A stretch of 64,000 bases of DNA from Diphasiastrum complanatum (taxonomy: Eukaryota; Streptophyta; Lycopodiopsida; Lycopodiales; Lycopodiaceae). The DNA lies in contig CM055093.1 in NCBI GenBank assembly GCA_029204225.1, forward strand, positions 1,100,117 through 1,164,116, written 5' to 3'. The position numbers were made by a program, and so were the translations under genes. Positions 59,722-64,000 of this stretch are shown here, piece by piece; the stretch's first letter is position 1; each line of letters starts with the position of its first letter. The notes beneath the pieces are model-generated. The model was not told the origin of the DNA. It was given only the letters and a program-made list of their open reading frames with translations, and searched no databases.

Positions 59722-60880
59722 ATGGAGGAATTATGGCATAGGAGGTTGGGACATCCCAACTACAAATCCATGCTCTCTATGATCAAAGAGGCCAAAGCTA
59801 TTGGCTTGCCAAAGTCATTCTCCAAGAAGATCAAGCCTTGTGAGGCTTGTGCTAATGCTAAATCTCACAAAAAGCCATTTACAAGATCTTCTATCAAAAG
59901 CAGGCATCCTTTGGAGTTAATCCACTCGGATGTGCATTTCTCATCAACTATAAGCAAGGGAGGAGCCACTTGTTTTGTTACTTTCATTGATGATTTCACA
60001 AGATTCACTTGGATATATCTTCTTGCTTCTAAATCTATGGTGTTTGATCATTTCCTTATTTTCAAAGCTTATGTAGAGAAGCAATTCTCATTCAAGAGTT
60101 AAACTCTTAGAAGTGATGGAGGTGGTGAATATATCTCCAATAAATTTCATGATTTTTGTGAGCTTGAAGGCATCAAAAGAGAGTTCTCTTGTGCCTACTC
60201 TCCATCTCAAAATGGAGTGGCCAAGAGAAAGAATAGATCTCTATTTGAATGTGCAAAATTTATGAGAATTGAGGCATCTTTGCCCAAAGATTTTTGGGGA
60301 GAAGCCATTAATTGTGCAAATTATCGTTGCAATAAGCTCCCACATATAGCTCTTGGAGGAAAGTCATCATATGAAATCTTATATTTCAAGAAGCCTAAGG
60401 TTGATCACCTTAGAGTTTTTGGATGCATATGCTTTGCCCATATTCCCTTAGAAACAAGGAAGAAGGAAGATCCTTGTGCATGCAAAGGGATCATGATTGG
60501 ATACTCATCCACCAAGAAGGCCTATAGAGTCTTTGTACTCTCTACTTCTCAAGTTATTGAAAGTAGAGATGTTGTCTTTCATGAAGATCAACACTTATCT
60601 TTTGAAGAGGCCGAGATCAAGAAGTCTATGGATGCATCACCTCTTATTGATTTTGAAGACAATTATGATGTGATGGGCTCGAGATTTGAAGAAGGCTCTC
60701 CTCAGATTTTCTCACCAAGAAGATCCATGAGACATAGATCCGAGCCTAAGAGGCTCTCATATGTTGACAAAGGCAAAAAGTGGATCTTGATTCCACTAAT
60801 CATGTTTTTTATGTCTCTAAGGAAGAGCCAAAGAATGTACAAGAGGCACTCAATACCAAGGAGTGGTATGATGCCATGAA
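59722..60880 (+). pseudogene. copia H integrase
   Basis: Zinc segment ELWHRRLGHPNYKSML and CEACANAKSHKKPF (HHCC complete). Core: LIHSDVHFSSTISKGGATCF (first Asp), a stop at about 60,100, LRSDGGGEYISNKFHDFCEL (second Asp), SPSQNGVAKRKNRSLFECAK (the usual catalytic Glu after Val-Ala is Lys). C-terminus: KPKVDHLRVFGCICFAHIPL, KGIMIGYSSTKKAYRVFV and RRSMRHRSEPKRLSYV. The Glu-to-Lys change alone should disable catalysis. Confidence 0.92.
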
Positions 60881-61440
60881 GCAAGAGTATGATGCATTGA
60901 TCACCAAAAAAGCATGTGATTGGTTGCAAGTGTGTATTTCAGATCAAGTTCAATCATGATGGCACCATCAACAAGTATAAAGCAAGATTATGTGCCAAAG
61001 GATTTCCTCAAATCCATGGCCTTGATTATGAGGAGACCTTTGCACCCGTTGCAAAGATAGTGACAATAAGAATTCTTATTTCTCTTGCTTGTTTTTTTAA
61101 GCGGAAGTTGTTCCAATTAGATGTATCCAATGCTTTTCTAAATGGTTATCTTGAGGAGGAGATCTATATGGAATAGCCACAAGGATTCATCAAGGATGAG
61201 TCCAAAGTGTGCTTGCTCTTCAAAAGTCTTTATGGACTCAAGCAAGCACCAAGATCATGGTATTCAAGACTTAATTCTTTTCTTATCTCACTAGGATTTA
61301 CTCTTAGTGACTATGATCCTTCCATGTATCTAAAGTTTGTTGATAGCAATATTGTCATTCTTCTAATTTATGTTGATGACATTATTCTTTGTGGAAGTTG
61401 TATCAAGCTAGTATGAAACTAAGCTAGCACTTGGATGTGC
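60840..61440 (+). pseudogene. copia H RT
   Basis: After a shift near 60,790-60,900, RT reads [60 protein letters not shown], a stop, then PQGFIKDESKVCLLFKSLYG, LKQAPRSWYSRLNSF and YVDD at 61,369-61,380 (LIYVDDIILCG). It stops at about 61,416, with a shift into the next part. Catalytic motif intact. Confidence 0.93.
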
Positions 61441-61444
61441 ATTT

Positions 61445-62281
61445 AAAATGCAAGATCTAGGAGAGATACATTACATCCTAGGCCTAGAAATTGATTTTTA
61501 TGAAAATCATGTCTTTACGTGCCAATCTAGATATGCTCACTCCATGTTGAAAACATTCCATATGGAAAATTCTAAGAGCATAGATACTCCAATGGAGCAA
61601 ATTGTAAAAGATCCTAATAAAGGTGATGAAAGATCCTTTGAGGACATCACACTTTTCAGGAGTCTTGTAGGCTCCTTGATTTGTCTTACCATTACTATGC
61701 CCAATCTAAGTTTTTGTGTGAACAAATTAAGTCAATTTATGCAAGATCCTAAGATCCATCATTGGAAGATGGCCAAGAGGATTCTAAGATATGTATCTTC
61801 ATCTTGTGATTATGATCTACTTTATAAAAGTGAAGATCTATCCATTGTTGGCTACTCGGATTCGGACTTTGCAAGTGACAAGATGGATCAAAAGTCTATT
61901 AGTGCATACACTATCTTTCTTGGAGGCAATCTAATATCTTGGCTTTCCAAAAAGCAAGATACTATATCTCTCTCTTCATGTGAGGCCGAGTACAAAGCAC
62001 TCACTACAACTACCAAAGAGGTGCTTTGGATCAAGAGGTTATTAATGGAGCTAAAGTGCATCAAGGAAGATGATCTACCAATGATCAAGTGTGATAACAT
62101 CTCGGCCCAAGCTCTTGCCAATAATCCCATATTTCATGCAAGAAGCAAGCACATAGAAGTGGCACACTGTGAGAGAAAAGCTTATTGGAGGAGAAATCTA
62201 TATGGAGCATGTCAACTCGTCCTCTTGTATTGCCGATCTACTCACCAAGCCTTTGAGCAAAAGTGCTTTCATCAAGCATAG
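61445..62281 (+). pseudogene. copia H RT end and RNase H
   Basis: 277 open codons from 61,448: MQDLGEIHYILGLEIDFYEN, SLVGSLICLTITMPNLSFCV, HHWKMAKRILRYVSSSCDYD, GYSDSDFASDKMDQKSISAY, ISLSSCEAEYKALTTTTKEV and PIFHARSKHIEVAHCERKAY. A final shift changes the usual LTKP end to LLYCRSTHQAFEQKCFHQA. Acidic RNase H residues are present. Near-intact, consistent with the young LTRs. Confidence 0.93.
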
Positions 62282-62345
62282 ATCTAATCTTGGAGTTATA
62301 TCAAGATCAATGCTTAAATCTTCATAGATAATTTCTTAGGAGGAG

Positions 62346-63079
62346 TGTAAAGAATTGAAAAAGATTATCTATGTTAGATATAGGGGTCTTATGTTTTTTA
62401 TATCATGCATCTAGGTGTAGGATGTTGATAGGAACAAATTTGGCATAGATGGCAAATTATGCATTTCCACTTGTAATGCCATTATTGAGCCAAAATAGAG
62501 TAAGAGGCTAAACTCGTGCCATTTAGAGTGTAGACAAGTGTAATGCTTTTGTTTGATGAATTCTAAGTGGTCTAATAGGATTTAGAGGTGGAACCATGTG
62601 AGGTCCAATAGGAATTTGAGGTTTGCTTGAAAATAGTCCAATAGAATTAAGAGGTGCATGGATCAATGGTTCATTAGGATTAAGAGGTGGCAAAGTGTGG
62701 TCCAATCATAGTTAAGCATAGTGGTAGCTTGTGGATCTACTAGTATCATTGTACTCCTCATTTTGGATCTAATTAATTTGGAGATTGTGTGGATTTTGAA
62801 TGTTATTGGATTTCTAGCTTTCTCTCTCTACCCGTGAGCTCATGATGATTTTCTCTCTCTACTCGAGGAGAGCAGCTTGTTTTTACTTAGAATAATTTTT
62901 TAATACTTCCCACACGTGTGAGAGAGAGTTGGAAGTGATTGAATGCATGTAGTAGTGTGTTTTTGCCATAGAATCAAAGATAGATCTTGAATCTCAATCT
63001 AGTCTTGATCTTGGTGCATCTACACACTTAGGAGATCACAAGTACATGTTTTGGACACTCCACACGTGTGAAATCTACA
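62346..63079 (+). repeat. 3' LTR of copia H, 734 bp
   Basis: Bounded by the purine tract on the left and by CA followed by TTTCC on the right. Contains CACACGTGTG twice (about 62,912 and 63,061), a palindromic G-box-like core CACGTG in a regulatory position. Confidence 0.92.
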
Positions 63080-63084
63080 TTTCC
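63080..63084. repeat. target site duplication of copia H, right copy (TTTCC)
   Basis: Second TTTCC, following the LTR end CTACA. Confidence 0.9.
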
Positions 63085-63200
63085 TTTATACATCAACTCC
63101 AACATATTCCATACTTATTTAGTAGTCTTAGCATCTTGTACCTAAGTTATTGGTGTCTTTCTTAATATCAAATATATGGCTACAAAATCTTTTTCTTGTT
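63085..63200 (-). pseudogene. older copia gag, part 1 (interrupted by element H)
   Basis: Minus-strand frame reads DAKTTK, a stop, VWNMLELMYK and then joins GKSVMNILMLRR at 59,351 across the empty site. This is the UBN2 gag core of an older copia element. Confidence 0.75.
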
Positions 63201-64000
63201 GACTTGATATGCTCTTAAGGACTCCATATTTATGGTTCTCAACTGGCCTGATGTGTATTCCTAGTGGTAGTCACCACCACCCACAAGAATTTCTTTTCTA
63301 CAACCATATTCATCTATTACTTTGAATATCCATACATGATCCTTCTTAATTCTCTACAATTCAAGTTTAAGATGGTTTTTACAATCTCTTGACCATCCTT
63401 AAATTCTCTCCTCACTCACATCTTTCTAGGACTCTTGTCTAATCAATAATGAATATGATCCAATATAGCCATTGGTGACCCTAAATGAATAATATGGTCT
63501 TCATATAGGCTTAGATTGATAACAACAAAATATTGTTCCAAAAGCAAGAGCATATCAACTCATTATAACTCGAAAAAAGAGTCCAATCTCAAAAGCGTCA
63601 AGAAGGAAAAAAGTGCAATCCTGACATTACTAATCACATTCCCATTGAAATGTGAAGTAGTTACAAGTCTCCTCTCATTTTGGACTCGAAGATTTTGATT
63701 ATTAAGTTGATGCTTTGAATTCCATAGGTGGGCTTTTGTATGTGCGCGATGGAGCCAATACACATTATGTAGCAGGAGTTTCCTTCTTGTCAGTTGTCTA
63801 TGCAGATTATCTTCGAGCAGCCAAAAAAACACATACATGCAAAAGAACTTCCTTCTCACATTCAAAACTACTCCAATTTGTATCAAGTTAGGTGAAGTGT
63901 TTGTTACAATTTTCTTCAAAAAGACTAGAATCAATCAAGGAAACTAATCCAAAATCTCGCTATTTTAAGAAGAGAAGCATATGTATATCATGATGTTGTA
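63201..64000. other. decayed sequence above the older copia gag
   Basis: No supportable gene. The minus-strand ORF 63,934-63,563 has no gag or host-domain motif. This is likely the leader and N-terminal gag of the older copia element. Confidence 0.35.

Larger units (their letters stand above)
59352..63079 (+). mobile_element. copia element H with both LTR ends and target duplication
   Basis: 5' LTR starts at 59,352 (TGTGAAGAATTG); 3' LTR runs 62,346-63,079 (TGTAAAGAATTG to CTACA). A purine tract AGGAGGAG (62,338-62,345) precedes the 3' LTR. Flanking TTTCC copies confirm one insertion event. A deletion removed the rest of the 5' LTR, the primer site, gag and protease, so coding starts in the integrase N-terminus at 59,722. 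The two LTR starts differ at about half a dozen of 265 bases by eye, so the insertion is fairly young. Confidence 0.95.

Noticed and set aside
63563-63934. 123-codon minus-strand ORF near the window end
   Set aside because: No gag or host motif and no frame continuity with the older copia gag below it.

Overview
The window looks like nuclear DNA of a land plant with a large, repeat-rich genome. Supporting signs are two spliced genes of plant type (cytosolic ribosomal protein eL22 and a self-incompatibility S1-like secreted protein), Ty1/copia and Ty3 retroelements primed by plant-type tRNA binding sites, and long GA/CT microsatellites. The density and age spread of the retroelements would suit a fern or a gymnosperm, but the sequence alone does not decide this. 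There is no rRNA, no CRISPR array and no bacterial-style gene.

Only two loci look like intact host genes. The eL22 gene (16.1-17.4 kb, +, two exons) has telo-box and site II promoter motifs. The S1-like gene (33.97-34.80 kb, +, two exons) has a TATA box about 340 bases upstream and a pyrimidine tract in its leader.

Retroelement layout. 0.6-1.1 kb: copia gag remnant (+). 1.9-3.2 kb: unrecognised broken ORF cluster (-). 3.3-8.4 kb: nearly full copia coding region A (-). 8.4-11.8 kb: Ty3 pol (-) with a foreign Ty3 piece inside its integrase. 12.6-14.8 kb: Ty3 gag and an RNase H/integrase scrap (+). 19.96-20.93 kb: copia C gag (+). 21.2-25.2 kb: copia D (+), with an extra small ORF before gag. 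26.5-28.9 kb: copia scraps. 41.96-45.0 kb: copia E (+), related to D. 45.0-47.4 kb: Ty3-type LTR end, primer site and gag scrap. 48.1 kb: copia primer site (-). 53.4-56.1 kb: copia B (+), an inverted relative of A. 56.1-58.3 kb: Ty3 gag-protease-RT (-). 59.35-63.08 kb: copia H (+), flanked by a TTTCC target duplication and inserted into an older copia gag on the opposite strand.

DNA elements are represented by a 402-base non-autonomous Helitron (32,845-33,246, -) with both termini readable, and by a CACTA-like terminus near 36.6 kb.

The most novel item is an unrecognised protein family present twice: a long decayed copy at about 49.87-53.08 kb (-) and a shorter copy at about 28.9-30.0 kb (+). 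The shared architecture is an N-terminal globular region, an acidic linker, a long coiled coil, a Lys/Arg-rich patch and a Trp/Tyr-rich C-terminal domain. Many of their stops sit where Gln or Arg codons would fit, as expected from C-to-T decay.
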